DNA of 64,000 nucleotides, from contig SIAD01000003.1 of NCBI GenBank assembly GCA_009691915.1, positions 122,736 through 186,735 on the forward strand, written 5' to 3'. This DNA is from Phycisphaerales bacterium. Lineage in GTDB: Bacteria; Planctomycetota; Phycisphaerae; Phycisphaerales; SM1A02. Below are positions 34,412 through 42,277 of the stretch, piece after piece (the first letter of the stretch is position 1; every line of letters begins with the position of its first letter). The notes under the pieces were generated by a model. The model saw only the letters and a program-made list of their open reading frames with translations. It searched no databases and was not told the origin of the DNA. A program made the translations under genes and the position numbers.

Positions 34412-35167
34412 TCACTGGTCCGATGGAGGGGTCGCCCCTGTTGCGCCTCTCGAGGAGATCCCGCCGAACGCGGCCTGTCTCGGCGCCATGCCCGTGGGGA
34501 CGCGCGCACGGCCGGTGGCGATCGCGCTCTTCACGAACGAGACTGACAGTGCGTCGGCCATGGAAGCGCCCTGCGACGCGGACACAACATCGAAAATGCG
34601 GTTGATCGCCCACGCTGAGGAGTTCCACGGAACTTGATGGCTCGTGCCACGCATTGCGTCGACGAAGAGTTCAGCATTCTCGAAGTAGGTCGTCTGGTCC
34701 GGAATGATTACTCCCTCGTTGGTGTATCGCCCCCTGTAGCAGTACCACGCGCACAGGGGCGTGCCACCGCCGGTTGGTTTGCGCACGATGTGCCCCGCGA
34801 CCGCGAGTACACACTGATCCTGAGCAGGGCGGTAGGCGTACGCGAGGGCGTCGATGGTTTCGGTGAGCTGGACGGGATTGCCACCCGCATCGATCTCGTC
34901 GGTCGAAAGCGACCGCGTCGACACTGCCTGTAAGACGATCGACTCGCCGGTCGAAGTATCCGGCATCTTGTCGTCGTGAGCCTCGGCCCAGTCGAACAGC
35001 GCGCGATGTGCTGCAGGCAGCGCGGTTCGAACGATCGAGGGCGCGTTCGTGCCCTCGGGGATCGCGGATGGCGTTGCGCATCCGGTCATGAAGGCAATGG
35101 TGGCAGCGAGAGCGGCGCGGGTCCACGGACCGCAGCTGGTGCAGGACGAATGTTGTTCGGTTCGCAT
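34412..35167 (-). CDS. Hypothetical lipoprotein
   Basis: 251 aa from ATG 35167. Signal peptide with lipobox (LAATIAFMTGCATP, Cys about 30). The body contains HRALFDWAEAHDDKMPDTST, LSTDEIDAGGNPVQLTETID, VLAVAGHIVRKPTGGGTPLC and WAINRIFDVVSASQGASMAD. I do not recognise a domain family. A TACAGT box lies 10 nt before the ATG. The frame continues upstream, but only inside the 3' end of the GYF gene. Confidence 0.6.
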   Translation of the reverse strand: MRTEQHSSCTSCGPWTRAALAATIAFMTGCATPSAIPEGTNAPSIVRTALPAAHRALFDWAEAHDDKMPDTSTGESIVLQAVSTRSLSTDEIDAGGNPVQLTETIDALAYAYRPAQDQCVLAVAGHIVRKPTGGGTPLCAWYCYRGRYTNEGVIIPDQTTYFENAELFVDAMRGTSHQVPWNSSAWAINRIFDVVSASQGASMADALSVSFVKSAIATGRARVPTGMAPRQAAFGGISSRGATGATPPSDQ

Positions 35168-35177
35168 CGGTGTCCCT

Positions 35178-35183
35178 ACTGTA
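35178..35183 (-). promoter_or_regulatory. TACAGT -10 box before the lipoprotein gene
   Basis: TACAGT on the minus strand, 10 nt before ATG 35167. The same hexamer precedes the aldehyde dehydrogenase gene with 6-nt spacing. Confidence 0.4.
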
Positions 35184-35216
35184 CAGCGCGACGGCGCGCT
35201 CCATGCCGGAGGCGCA

Positions 35217-35807
35217 TCAGTCCGCAGTGGCGTGAGTCGGTGTGGAAACCCTCTCCGAATTGTCACTTTGCGGGATTGTCGGCATCGAGTCGAGGTGCAA
35301 CCTGATCCAGTCGGACTTCTTCGCGGGCCCCGATGTCGGAAAGTTCTTTGGGATCGACGCGAACCTGATCCTCGCCATTGGGAGATAGAGGATCGTTGAA
35401 CACTCGGTGACTTCGACCATGACACCGTCGGTGGCGACACCGATCAGCATCCCAACGAGGAGCTCCTCCTCGCTATCGCTCGACGGGCCGACGATGTGAA
35501 CGACTGCCGGAACCGATCGATGCAGGAGATGGTGGACAGTCTCTGGCGAGCGTCCGCCGGCGCGAAGCTCGTGGCGATTGGACTCCTGATCTCGGACTGC
35601 CGGCTCCGGCGCAGCGACTGGCACTGGCGGTGGGGGAACCTGGAACAGTCCAGGGATCGATCCGGCGAGAACCCAGTCATCGCGCCCGGCCTGCTGGATC
35701 CTCGACTCTGGTGTCAACTTCTTGGACTGAGCCGCCTCGCGCAGAGCCTCACCAGGCAGCCACCCGGAGATAGTGTCCCCCGTCTTGAACCTGTACTTCA
35801 CGCTCAC
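35217..35807 (-). CDS. GYF-domain-2 (DUF4339-like) protein
   Basis: 196 aa. VKYRFKTGDTISGWLPGEAL, then LTPESRIQQAGRDDWVLAGS (about 3-50) is a GYF_2-type domain, a peptide-binding or display module usually fused to other domains. A Pro-rich linker (FQVPPPPVPVAAPEPAV) and a second small beta domain (about 100-165; EELLVGMLIGVATDGVMVEV) follow. GTG 35807 is chosen because AAAGGAG lies just upstream; the frame extends further with no support. Unknown function. Confidence 0.65.
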   Translation of the reverse strand: MSVKYRFKTGDTISGWLPGEALREAAQSKKLTPESRIQQAGRDDWVLAGSIPGLFQVPPPPVPVAAPEPAVRDQESNRHELRAGGRSPETVHHLLHRSVPAVVHIVGPSSDSEEELLVGMLIGVATDGVMVEVTECSTILYLPMARIRFASIPKNFPTSGPAKKSDWIRLHLDSMPTIPQSDNSERVSTPTHATAD

Positions 35808-35870
35808 GGGAGGCTCCTTTCGCGGCGCGCGCGGCCTATGTGATGCGGGACTGAGAGCTGGCTTCTCCGC

Positions 35871-35900
35871 GTAGTGTACCCCGTCCAGACCTGTGGACGG
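35871..35900 (-). promoter_or_regulatory. Promoter and dyad operator of the GYF gene
   Basis: TACACT (minus strand, 35876-35871) is a -10 box about 60 nt before GTG 35807. Directly upstream at 35881-35900 a perfect dyad CCGTCCA-n6-TGGACGG covers the -35 position. This arrangement is typical of a repressor or activator site; the regulator is unknown. Confidence 0.4.
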
Positions 35901-35908
35901 CGGGCGCG

Positions 35909-35939
35909 TTGTCATTTCCCGAGGGCTGGTCACTAGACT
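35909..35939 (+). promoter_or_regulatory. Probable tRNA-Arg promoter
   Basis: TTGTCA (35909-35914), 19-bp spacer, TAGACT (35934-35939), then about 32 nt to the first base of the tRNA. It is one of the few boxes here with a credible -35. Confidence 0.5.
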
Positions 35940-35971
35940 TCCCTCAAGTTTCGCCGCAGTTCGCGTGCATT

Positions 35972-36045
35972 GTCCCGGTAGCTCAGTTGGATAGAGCAGC
36001 AGATTTCTAATCTGCAGGTCGGTGGTTCGAGTCCACCCCGGGACG
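35972..36045 (+). tRNA. tRNA-Arg (UCU)
   Basis: Cloverleaf: acceptor arm GTCCCGG / CCGGGAC, D-arm with AGCTCAGTTGGATAGAGC, anticodon stem GCAGA / TCTGC with loop TTTCTAA (anticodon TCT), variable loop, and T-arm GGTTCGAGTCC. Discriminator G at 36045. No CCA is encoded (GCTTC follows), so the 3' end is added post-transcriptionally. It reads the rare arginine codons AGA/AGG. Confidence 0.97.
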
Positions 36046-36077
36046 CTTCTCGTTGCGGGCGCGACGAACTCCGAGGC

Positions 36078-36608
36078 TCAGCTCTCCGGCGCGGTCACCG
36101 TCAGCGTGAGCGTGCGTCGGTCGGCAGGGGCGGCATCTTTCTCCCAGGGACGCACGAGTTCGAACGAGAGCGTCGCCGTTCCTGGGCCGACTACAGAGAA
36201 CTCGAAGATGCAGTCCACCGGTCCGCCAGCGAGTCCTTGGCTACGCGGCTTCTCCACCCCGGCCCCCGCGGCCGCGTCAAACTTGGGGCTCACGACCGCC
36301 GCCGAGTCGGTCGCGCGCACGCACTTCCACTGGTAACCGGTCCCAGCGCTCATTGCAAGTTCGACGACGAGAAGGTCGCCGACGCTCGCAGAACTCGTCG
36401 CTGACGCATCAAGGATCACCACATCACTGCCCGCAGGGGGCGTCTGATTGCCACCAGTCACAGCCTCGCGCAGGCGTGCGACGAGCCTGCGCTGTGGCAG
36501 GATGGCGGGGCGTCCCGAAATCGTTTCCGGCGGTGGGCTGTCGCTGGAGCATCCGACGACAGCCGTCAGCAGTGCGAGCACGACAAAGCGACATCTCCAA
36601 GGGGCCAT
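36078..36608 (-). CDS. Chagasin-like (I42) protease-inhibitor lipoprotein
   Basis: 176 aa lipoprotein (VLALLTAVVGCSSD, Cys about 20). The C-terminal 110 residues form a chagasin-type immunoglobulin fold with the three inhibitory loops: SAGTGYQWKC (matching NPTTGY-W), the Gly-rich GAGVEKPRSQGLAGGPV loop, and LVRPWEKD (matching RPW). Chagasins inhibit papain-family cysteine proteases; bacterial members are periplasmic or surface-attached. Start 6 nt after a TAGAAT box. No cysteine protease gene is nearby. Confidence 0.82.
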   Translation of the reverse strand: MAPWRCRFVVLALLTAVVGCSSDSPPPETISGRPAILPQRRLVARLREAVTGGNQTPPAGSDVVILDASATSSASVGDLLVVELAMSAGTGYQWKCVRATDSAAVVSPKFDAAAGAGVEKPRSQGLAGGPVDCIFEFSVVGPGTATLSFELVRPWEKDAAPADRRTLTLTVTAPES

Positions 36609-36614
36609 GGCTGG

Positions 36615-36620
36615 ATTCTA
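36615..36620 (-). promoter_or_regulatory. TAGAAT -10 box, 6 nt before the chagasin-like gene
   Basis: Minus-strand TAGAAT, six bases, ATG at 36608. Five of six bases match TATAAT. Confidence 0.6.
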
Positions 36621-36640
36621 CTTGGATCGCTCATTGCCAC

Positions 36641-36646
36641 TAGTCT
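36641..36646 (+). promoter_or_regulatory. TAGTCT -10 box before the glycosyltransferase gene
   Basis: TAGTCT followed by eight bases and GTG 36655. It argues against the in-frame ATG at 36607, which would overlap the divergent gene start and its promoter. Confidence 0.45.
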
Positions 36647-36654
36647 CCATCCGA

Positions 36655-38202
36655 GTGTCCGTGATCGCCCACCCGTTCCGGCTCTTTCGACGCTCGCCGA
36701 CCGCGCTCTTCTGGGCTTCGACGCTTGGGGTCTATCTCGCGTGGTCACTAATGACGCTGACGCTGCAGGGGAACATCGCCTACGACCATGTCGAAATGCT
36801 GGTGTGGGGGCGTGCGTGGCAGCTCTCATACTGGAAGCACCCGCCACTGCCGGCATGGGTGGCGGAAGCGGTTTCACTCGCCACCAACCGCGCCATCTGG
36901 CCCCAGTATTTCCTTGCGCCCGCGACCGTCGCGGTGGCGGCGTGGGTGGTCTGGCGCGCGGCGCTCGATGTCGTCGGTCCGTGGCGCGCGCTGATCGCCG
37001 CGCTCGCTCTGCAGGGATGCATCTACTACTCGTACGAGTGCGATATCCTCAATCACAATTCGATTCAGATCCCGTTCGTTGCGGGGCTCATCTGGGCCGG
37101 ATGGCGTGCGATGAAGGGATCGACCCGCGCGTGGATCGTATTCGGGGTGGTCTCAGCGATTGCCATCTACGGGAAGCACTCGGCAGGGTTTGTTCCTGTC
37201 GGCGTGTTGCTCTTCACGATTGTGTCGCGTGAGACTCGCGCACTCTGGAAGACTCGCGGCCCGTGGCTCGCTCTCGCGGCAGGGCTCCTTGTGATCGCCC
37301 CTCACCTCTACGGACTCTGGCAACTCGACTTCTCCCCATTCAGGACTGCATTCCTCGACCATGATGGGGGCTTCCAGACGATGGTCGAGTCGGCTCCGTG
37401 GTGGGGGCGGATCGTCTATCCCCTCGACTTCCTGGGCTTCAACGCGCTGATGCTCTCGGGGGTTGCGGTAATGCTGTTCCTGCTTTTTCTGGTTCCAGGC
37501 GACCCACTCATCGAGCCCGCGCCGCCGCGAGATGGTGCCCGCCTCGCGCTGCGCTACTACGCATGGGCGACATTCTTTCCCGTTGTGGTCTCGGTCGCGC
37601 TCTCACTCGCCATGAACTTCCACATGAGCGCACTCTGGGCAATGGCTTGGTTCCCGTTTGCCGGGCTTGTCGGTCTTCTGGCCATCGACCGACCCATCGG
37701 TGCCAGCGGCTACCGGACGATGTGGGGCGCATGGTTCGCGTTGGCCATCGGCGTACTTCTGTTCGTGGCTGTCAAGCTCACCGCGGGGCCGTACCTGACG
37801 GGCACCGTCCCCAATGTCAAGCACGATGGGGAATCGCTGGCGAAGGTGGTGGGCGAGCGATGGTCATCCTTGTCGCAGGGCGCACCACTCAGGATCGTGA
37901 TCGGTACCCACTGGATCGGCGGCAATGTCTGCGTGTACCACGATGAGTATCCCGAGTTGCTGCTTGACGGGATCCCCGCTCGGGCTCTGTGGTTTGACCT
38001 TTCGCGCATTCCACGGGAGGGTGCGGCACTCGTGTGGGAGGGGAACGCGCCGCCAGCGTGGATAGACGAGTTCGGTCCACACTCGCCGGTTGAGCATGTC
38101 GAGATCAAGCCGCGAACAGGGGCGGAAGTTCCCGCGCGCCCCTACTCGATGGCGTTCATCCTGCCGCCACCCGCGGCGCCCCTCGACTTCGGGAAACAAT
38201 GA
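36655..38202 (+). CDS. PMT/ArnT-like membrane glycosyltransferase (GT39/GT83 type)
   Basis: 515 aa from GTG 36655. An N-terminal loop AYDHVEMLVWGRAWQLSYWK carries the acidic residues expected for catalysis, followed by HPPLPAWVAEA, the usual 'HPPL-W' signature. About ten membrane helices follow, with a small periplasmic C-terminal domain (about 390-515). It would use a polyprenyl-phosphate sugar donor to modify a lipid or glycan in the periplasm. ATG 36607 is in frame but fits the promoters less well. The stop codon lies in a hairpin. Confidence 0.8.
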   Translation: MSVIAHPFRLFRRSPTALFWASTLGVYLAWSLMTLTLQGNIAYDHVEMLVWGRAWQLSYWKHPPLPAWVAEAVSLATNRAIWPQYFLAPATVAVAAWVVWRAALDVVGPWRALIAALALQGCIYYSYECDILNHNSIQIPFVAGLIWAGWRAMKGSTRAWIVFGVVSAIAIYGKHSAGFVPVGVLLFTIVSRETRALWKTRGPWLALAAGLLVIAPHLYGLWQLDFSPFRTAFLDHDGGFQTMVESAPWWGRIVYPLDFLGFNALMLSGVAVMLFLLFLVPGDPLIEPAPPRDGARLALRYYAWATFFPVVVSVALSLAMNFHMSALWAMAWFPFAGLVGLLAIDRPIGASGYRTMWGAWFALAIGVLLFVAVKLTAGPYLTGTVPNVKHDGESLAKVVGERWSSLSQGAPLRIVIGTHWIGGNVCVYHDEYPELLLDGIPARALWFDLSRIPREGAALVWEGNAPPAWIDEFGPHSPVEHVEIKPRTGAEVPARPYSMAFILPPPAAPLDFGKQ

Positions 38203-38230
38203 GCCCAATGAGGGCCGATTGTTTCCCGAA
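38188..38230. terminator. Bidirectional terminator-like hairpin
   Basis: Perfect 13-bp inverted repeat TTCGGGAAACAAT / ATTGTTTCCCGAA with inner GCCC / GGGC, between the convergent glycosyltransferase and DUF4139 genes. The first arm includes the last codons and the beginning of the TGA stop of the transferase. The A/T-rich base of the inner stem gives U-rich ends in both directions. This is the clearest terminator in the window. Confidence 0.75.
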
Positions 38231-38241
38231 CTTCGATGACT

Positions 38242-40404
38242 TCACGACACATTGAGCGTTCGCACGAACCCATTGAGCGCCTGCTGCTGAGCCGCGAGGG
38301 TCGATCGCTCCTTCTCCGTTTCGGCGCGAATCGCTTCCAGCCGTGTCTCCTGGTCGCCGAACTTGGCGAGATAGCGCCGGTAGACCTCCGAGGCGTGGTC
38401 GATCGAATTCATGTTCTGCCTGATTCGAGACTGGTCCGCGTCGATGCCTGTGCGCTCCTGCTCGAGCCGCGCGATCCGGTCGTTGGTGGCATTGATCTCG
38501 CTCTGCATTTCCGCCGCCTTGGTGACGGCCTTGACGACTGCCGGCGATGCCTTGCCGTCGGTGGCGAATGAGAGAAGCGTCGCCATGTTGTAGCCGACGA
38601 CACCGAGTCGCTCCAGACCGGTGTGTTCCTGGGCAACGACCAGCGTTCCCTTGGCGCCAGGTGCCAGTTCAATCTCAAATCGGTAGAGATTCGCAGTCTC
38701 TTCCGCGGGCTTCTTTGGTTCGACGAGTGCCCAGTCATGGAGTTTATGTGCCTCGACCAGAATCGTGCGCCCCTTGGTGGTGTCCTTGTTGTTGAAGGCG
38801 TAGGAGACCCGGTGCAGCTGCTGGTAGGTCTGTTCAATCGCCCCATCGACAATGCGGATAGATCGCACATGGCTCGTCTGCTCCGACTGCTCCGCCGCAG
38901 CGACGGAGAGGTCGACCGCGTAGGCCAGAAGCCGAGAGTCGTTGAGGGTCATGTAGCCGATCTCGGCATCACCTGCATAGGCGAACCCGTCGTACACCGC
39001 GATCGGCCCGGGGATCAGCTGAAGACCCGTAGTGTTTTTCAGCTCGAGTCCGCGCATCGGATGTTCAATTCCATCATGCGCATTGAAAATGCTGACCCGC
39101 CGCGCGTCGATGGGGCCGGTGAGGATCGGCAGCATCGCCGACTGCTGCCGTGCAATGGAGATCGGGTTGCTGAGCGTGTACTGAAATGCCTCTCCGACGG
39201 AGCCACCCTGCGCCTCGCTCATTGGCGAACTACCGAACAGTCCGCCGCGACTCATCGCCACCTCGCCACCCTCTTGGCGCGCACTGCCTGCGCGATGCCT
39301 TGGCTCAACACCGCCACCCCCGTCGAAACCAGCCACGCTCGCATCCGCCAGAGACACCGGTGCAGGCGCGCTCGTGATAGGGGGAGACCCCGGGCTCGCC
39401 ATCTTGCGCGCGTCGGAATGCAGGGACCGATTCGCGGCGAACGCATCACCATCGCTGTATATGCGCGGCGCGGCCCCGGCGACCATCGGCACGGGAAGCT
39501 GTGGCCTCGTGATGTGCAGGCTCTGCGCGAGATCCATCTCGAAGCTGACCGGCTGGCTGGCGACGAGGGCGAGCTCGACATCGTTCCAGTCGTCATCAGT
39601 AGTGTTCTCGACGATGGCCCATCCTTGGATGAGCGGTTTCTCCGAGGCCTTCTTGTCGTCGCGCAGGACAAGCCGATAGCTCGTCTTCCAAATGGGCATC
39701 TCGTTGACATACGAGACAACCACCTCGCGTGCCGTCTTGCCGCCGAAAGTGATCTCGACGGTCTTGAACCGATCAGTCGTGTGTGAGGCGAGTGCTGCGA
39801 GCGCCTTGATGAGCTCTGCGTTGAGCGCTGCATCCTCGAGCGCGACAGAGACCGCGGTGTTCAGATCGACCGAGATGACCCCGGCGGGAGTGACCACATT
39901 GATGAACGGAACCGACAGTGGTTCCTGAGTATGCCCCTCGGCCTTCTGGCGAGTCTCGCCACCGAGGATCACTCCCTCGACGGTGCCGTCCGCGGTGCCA
40001 ATCTTGACGCGCGTTCCGCGCAGTCGCCCGAGAAGTCCCGCCAGCGTCGGGTTGTCGGACAGATCGATTCCGAAACTCGCCAGTTGCCGGGAGAGTGGCT
40101 CCTTCGACTCATAGGACACCGACTCGAGCGCGTGTTCTGGATCGAGGATGACCATCGACTTGAGCATGTCGTTGATCTCGTCGTTGGCAAAGCGCAGCTG
40201 AACCGAGTCGCCGCTCTTGACCGACCCGTTGCGTTCGAAGTAGCCGACTCCCGACCGATACAGCGTGACGGATGTGAGCGGTAGTGAAGTCCGCGAACCG
40301 CCAGCTACTGCTTGGCCATGGGCCGAGGCCGAGGCGACGAGCAAGGCGAGTGCCGCAGCCGACGCGCAGGAGGGGCGAAGGACTCCGAAGGTTGAGAGAG
40401 TCAT
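38242..40404 (-). CDS. DUF4139 domain exported protein
   Basis: 720 aa with signal peptide (AAALALLVASASAHGQA). It begins with a DUF4140-like strand set (LPLTSVTLYRSGVGYFERNG), then DUF4139 signatures EVVVSYVNEMPIWKTSYRLV, GWAIVENTTDDDWNDVELAL and, near the end, a coiled coil (EINATNDRIARLEQERTGID). The family includes MuiA-type proteins; the function is not established. A disordered Gly/Ser region (about 330-400) interrupts the domain. ATG 40404 has AAAGGAG upstream. Confidence 0.85.
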   Translation of the reverse strand: MTLSTFGVLRPSCASAAALALLVASASAHGQAVAGGSRTSLPLTSVTLYRSGVGYFERNGSVKSGDSVQLRFANDEINDMLKSMVILDPEHALESVSYESKEPLSRQLASFGIDLSDNPTLAGLLGRLRGTRVKIGTADGTVEGVILGGETRQKAEGHTQEPLSVPFINVVTPAGVISVDLNTAVSVALEDAALNAELIKALAALASHTTDRFKTVEITFGGKTAREVVVSYVNEMPIWKTSYRLVLRDDKKASEKPLIQGWAIVENTTDDDWNDVELALVASQPVSFEMDLAQSLHITRPQLPVPMVAGAAPRIYSDGDAFAANRSLHSDARKMASPGSPPITSAPAPVSLADASVAGFDGGGGVEPRHRAGSARQEGGEVAMSRGGLFGSSPMSEAQGGSVGEAFQYTLSNPISIARQQSAMLPILTGPIDARRVSIFNAHDGIEHPMRGLELKNTTGLQLIPGPIAVYDGFAYAGDAEIGYMTLNDSRLLAYAVDLSVAAAEQSEQTSHVRSIRIVDGAIEQTYQQLHRVSYAFNNKDTTKGRTILVEAHKLHDWALVEPKKPAEETANLYRFEIELAPGAKGTLVVAQEHTGLERLGVVGYNMATLLSFATDGKASPAVVKAVTKAAEMQSEINATNDRIARLEQERTGIDADQSRIRQNMNSIDHASEVYRRYLAKFGDQETRLEAIRAETEKERSTLAAQQQALNGFVRTLNVS

Positions 40405-40430
40405 GAGTGTGCTCCTTTCAGCATTGGGTC

Positions 40431-40436
40431 ATCCTA
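40431..40436 (-). promoter_or_regulatory. TAGGAT -10 box of the DUF4139 gene
   Basis: Minus-strand TAGGAT lies 26 nt before ATG 40404; the leader contains a good Shine-Dalgarno (AAAGGAG). Confidence 0.4.
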
Positions 40437-41054
40437 GATCGGTGCGCGCTTCAGCGGCGTCTCTGGGCCGCGTTGTGACCACGGCGTTACGAATGCCACG
40501 CAGGCGAGGCCGACAACTAGTCCGGGATCGATGAGATAGTCCCATAGATTGGCGGACTCCATGATGTCGGCGGCGTATGCAAGCAGCGCGAGTGCGATCA
40601 GCCGCATCCAGCGAAGGTCAATCCGCCGCCAGAGGACTAGGCAGATCGCGACGATCGCACCAAGCATGATCCACGGGCGCCATCCCAGTGAGTAGACATC
40701 GATTCCGAACAGGTCGACTCCTGCCAGCACTGGGAGGTAGAGCGCGCCGAAGACAGCGAGCACGAGAAGTGCCGCAATGGTCGGCGGGGGTCGCGACGGA
40801 AGTCGCGAAGGACTCAGGCCGTAGAGCAGCAGCAGGGATGTCGTTACGACGCTCGCGTCTCCCCAGAGGCCGCGAAGGTGCTCCCAGACGGATCCCCCAG
40901 GAAGGGGGGTTAGCGCCACGGCAATGGCGACGCAGAAGAACACGATCGATCCGCGCGGCGTTGCCGCCTTTGTCGCAAGATCGCGGCACACGATCAACAC
41001 AGCCGCAATGATTGCGCACTGCGAGACGAACCCGTAGATGGCTGGTGCAGTCAC
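40434..41054 (-). CDS. Integral membrane hypothetical protein
   Basis: 206 aa from GTG 41054, with six to seven hydrophobic helices (for example IAALLVLAVFGALYLPVLAGV, LGAIVAICLVLWRR). Start overlaps the upstream BNR-repeat gene stop by GTGA, so it is co-translated. The family is not recognised. A role in assembling surface glycans is suggested only by the neighbours. Confidence 0.6.
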   Translation of the reverse strand: MTAPAIYGFVSQCAIIAAVLIVCRDLATKAATPRGSIVFFCVAIAVALTPLPGGSVWEHLRGLWGDASVVTTSLLLLYGLSPSRLPSRPPPTIAALLVLAVFGALYLPVLAGVDLFGIDVYSLGWRPWIMLGAIVAICLVLWRRIDLRWMRLIALALLAYAADIMESANLWDYLIDPGLVVGLACVAFVTPWSQRGPETPLKRAPI

Positions 41055-42208
41055 GGCGTCCCCTCCGCGTCGAGCCACGCACGACCAAACGAGAGCAGCC
41101 TGATTCCCTTGCGAAGGCGCGTGTACGACAGGTGGATGGTTCCCGATCGAGACTCGACGAGACATGGGTAGGAGAACTCGTCCGCGGGGTTCGCGCTTGT
41201 GTCGATGACTCGCGAGGGAGCCCAAGTTGCCCCCTTATCGTGCGACCTGAAGAGCTGAAGTGTGGAGCGCCCTGTGGGAAGCGGATTCGCAGCAATGAGC
41301 AGCGAGCCGTCGGCGAGACGGATCAACGCCAGGCCCGAGTTCGGGTTGGGGATGGTTGTAGACCCTTCCGAGTCCCACGATTCGCCCCCGTCGGCGGTCC
41401 TCACAAGACCGACGGCGCCGATAGACGAAGTGGTACATCGAAGCGCCGCCACCGCACGCGCACTCGAGAGCGGAGCGATCGAAGGTTGCAGCCAGTTCCC
41501 GGTATCGGGCCGCATCGTGCGCGTATCGAGAACCCTGCCATCGACCCCAACGCGCACCCAGAGTCCCCACTTGTGGATGAACTCGTGGTAGGCCCCGAGT
41601 CCGACGGAGCCGTCCGTCATTGCGACTGGCTGGCTGCGAACGAGGGTGCTCAGATTGAAGAGCGGCGACATGACGAGGCGGCGAGCGCCTGACCATGTTC
41701 TCCCACCATCGCCTGACTGAAGCCAGTTCACGGAACTTCCCGACCAGCCGCCGTAACTCACGCTGACGACCCACAGGTTGAGGCGGTCGTCGCCATCTGC
41801 CCAGACGACAGGATTTCCAACCATCCGTACTACGCGGTGGACGGATGCCGCGAGCGTCTCGCGTCCCAGCGCCGGCCAGTGCGCACCAACCGTCGACGAG
41901 ACGGGATCGACCTCAGCCATCCAGATCGCGACATCGGAGGATCCCTCCCGTGCGCCGCCGAACCACGCGATCCGCAGCGATCCGCTCCCGAGAATCGCGA
42001 TCGACGAGGCGTGCGCGCTGGGCGTCGGCATCGGGAGGTCGATCAGTGTCGGTGGCTCCGTCGACGAACTCGCCGTGGTAGGTCCCCAGCCGTGAGGCGG
42101 TGCCGAGAACTCGACGACTCCCTTGGACGGCACACGCCACGCTGCGGCCGCGATCGCCACGATGAGCAGTGCCGCCGTCAGACGGGGCGCGCGCCGCGAA
42201 CGGGTCAT
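41051..42208 (-). CDS. Sialidase-like BNR/Asp-box repeat protein
   Basis: 385 aa with an N-terminal membrane anchor or signal (LTAALLIVAIAAAAWRV). Three Asp boxes, SGDGGRTW, TADGGESW and SHDKGATW, mark a six-bladed sialidase-type propeller. FGGAREGSSDVAIWMAE is the usual 'R-x-P/G' rim region of the DUF4185/exo-sialidase group. The catalytic Arg triad cannot be confirmed by eye. Its function is probably binding or hydrolysis of surface glycans. It forms an operon with the downstream membrane protein. Confidence 0.75.
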   Translation of the reverse strand: MTRSRRAPRLTAALLIVAIAAAAWRVPSKGVVEFSAPPHGWGPTTASSSTEPPTLIDLPMPTPSAHASSIAILGSGSLRIAWFGGAREGSSDVAIWMAEVDPVSSTVGAHWPALGRETLAASVHRVVRMVGNPVVWADGDDRLNLWVVSVSYGGWSGSSVNWLQSGDGGRTWSGARRLVMSPLFNLSTLVRSQPVAMTDGSVGLGAYHEFIHKWGLWVRVGVDGRVLDTRTMRPDTGNWLQPSIAPLSSARAVAALRCTTSSIGAVGLVRTADGGESWDSEGSTTIPNPNSGLALIRLADGSLLIAANPLPTGRSTLQLFRSHDKGATWAPSRVIDTSANPADEFSYPCLVESRSGTIHLSYTRLRKGIRLLSFGRAWLDAEGTP

Positions 42209-42277
42209 GCGTAAACGCTCCAACACGCGCGAATCTATAGCATCGCGAGAGCGAACGCCCGTTCGAACAGAGCACGC

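Noticed and set aside
35972..36045. tRNA-Arg as island attachment site
   Set aside because: Genes on both sides have backbone composition, no integrase is near, and no copy of the tRNA 3' end was noticed near the AT-rich region.
36607..36654. ATG 36607 as start of the glycosyltransferase
   Set aside because: It would overlap the divergent chagasin start codon and lie upstream of the TAGTCT box; GTG 36655 fits better, though 36607 is not fully excluded.
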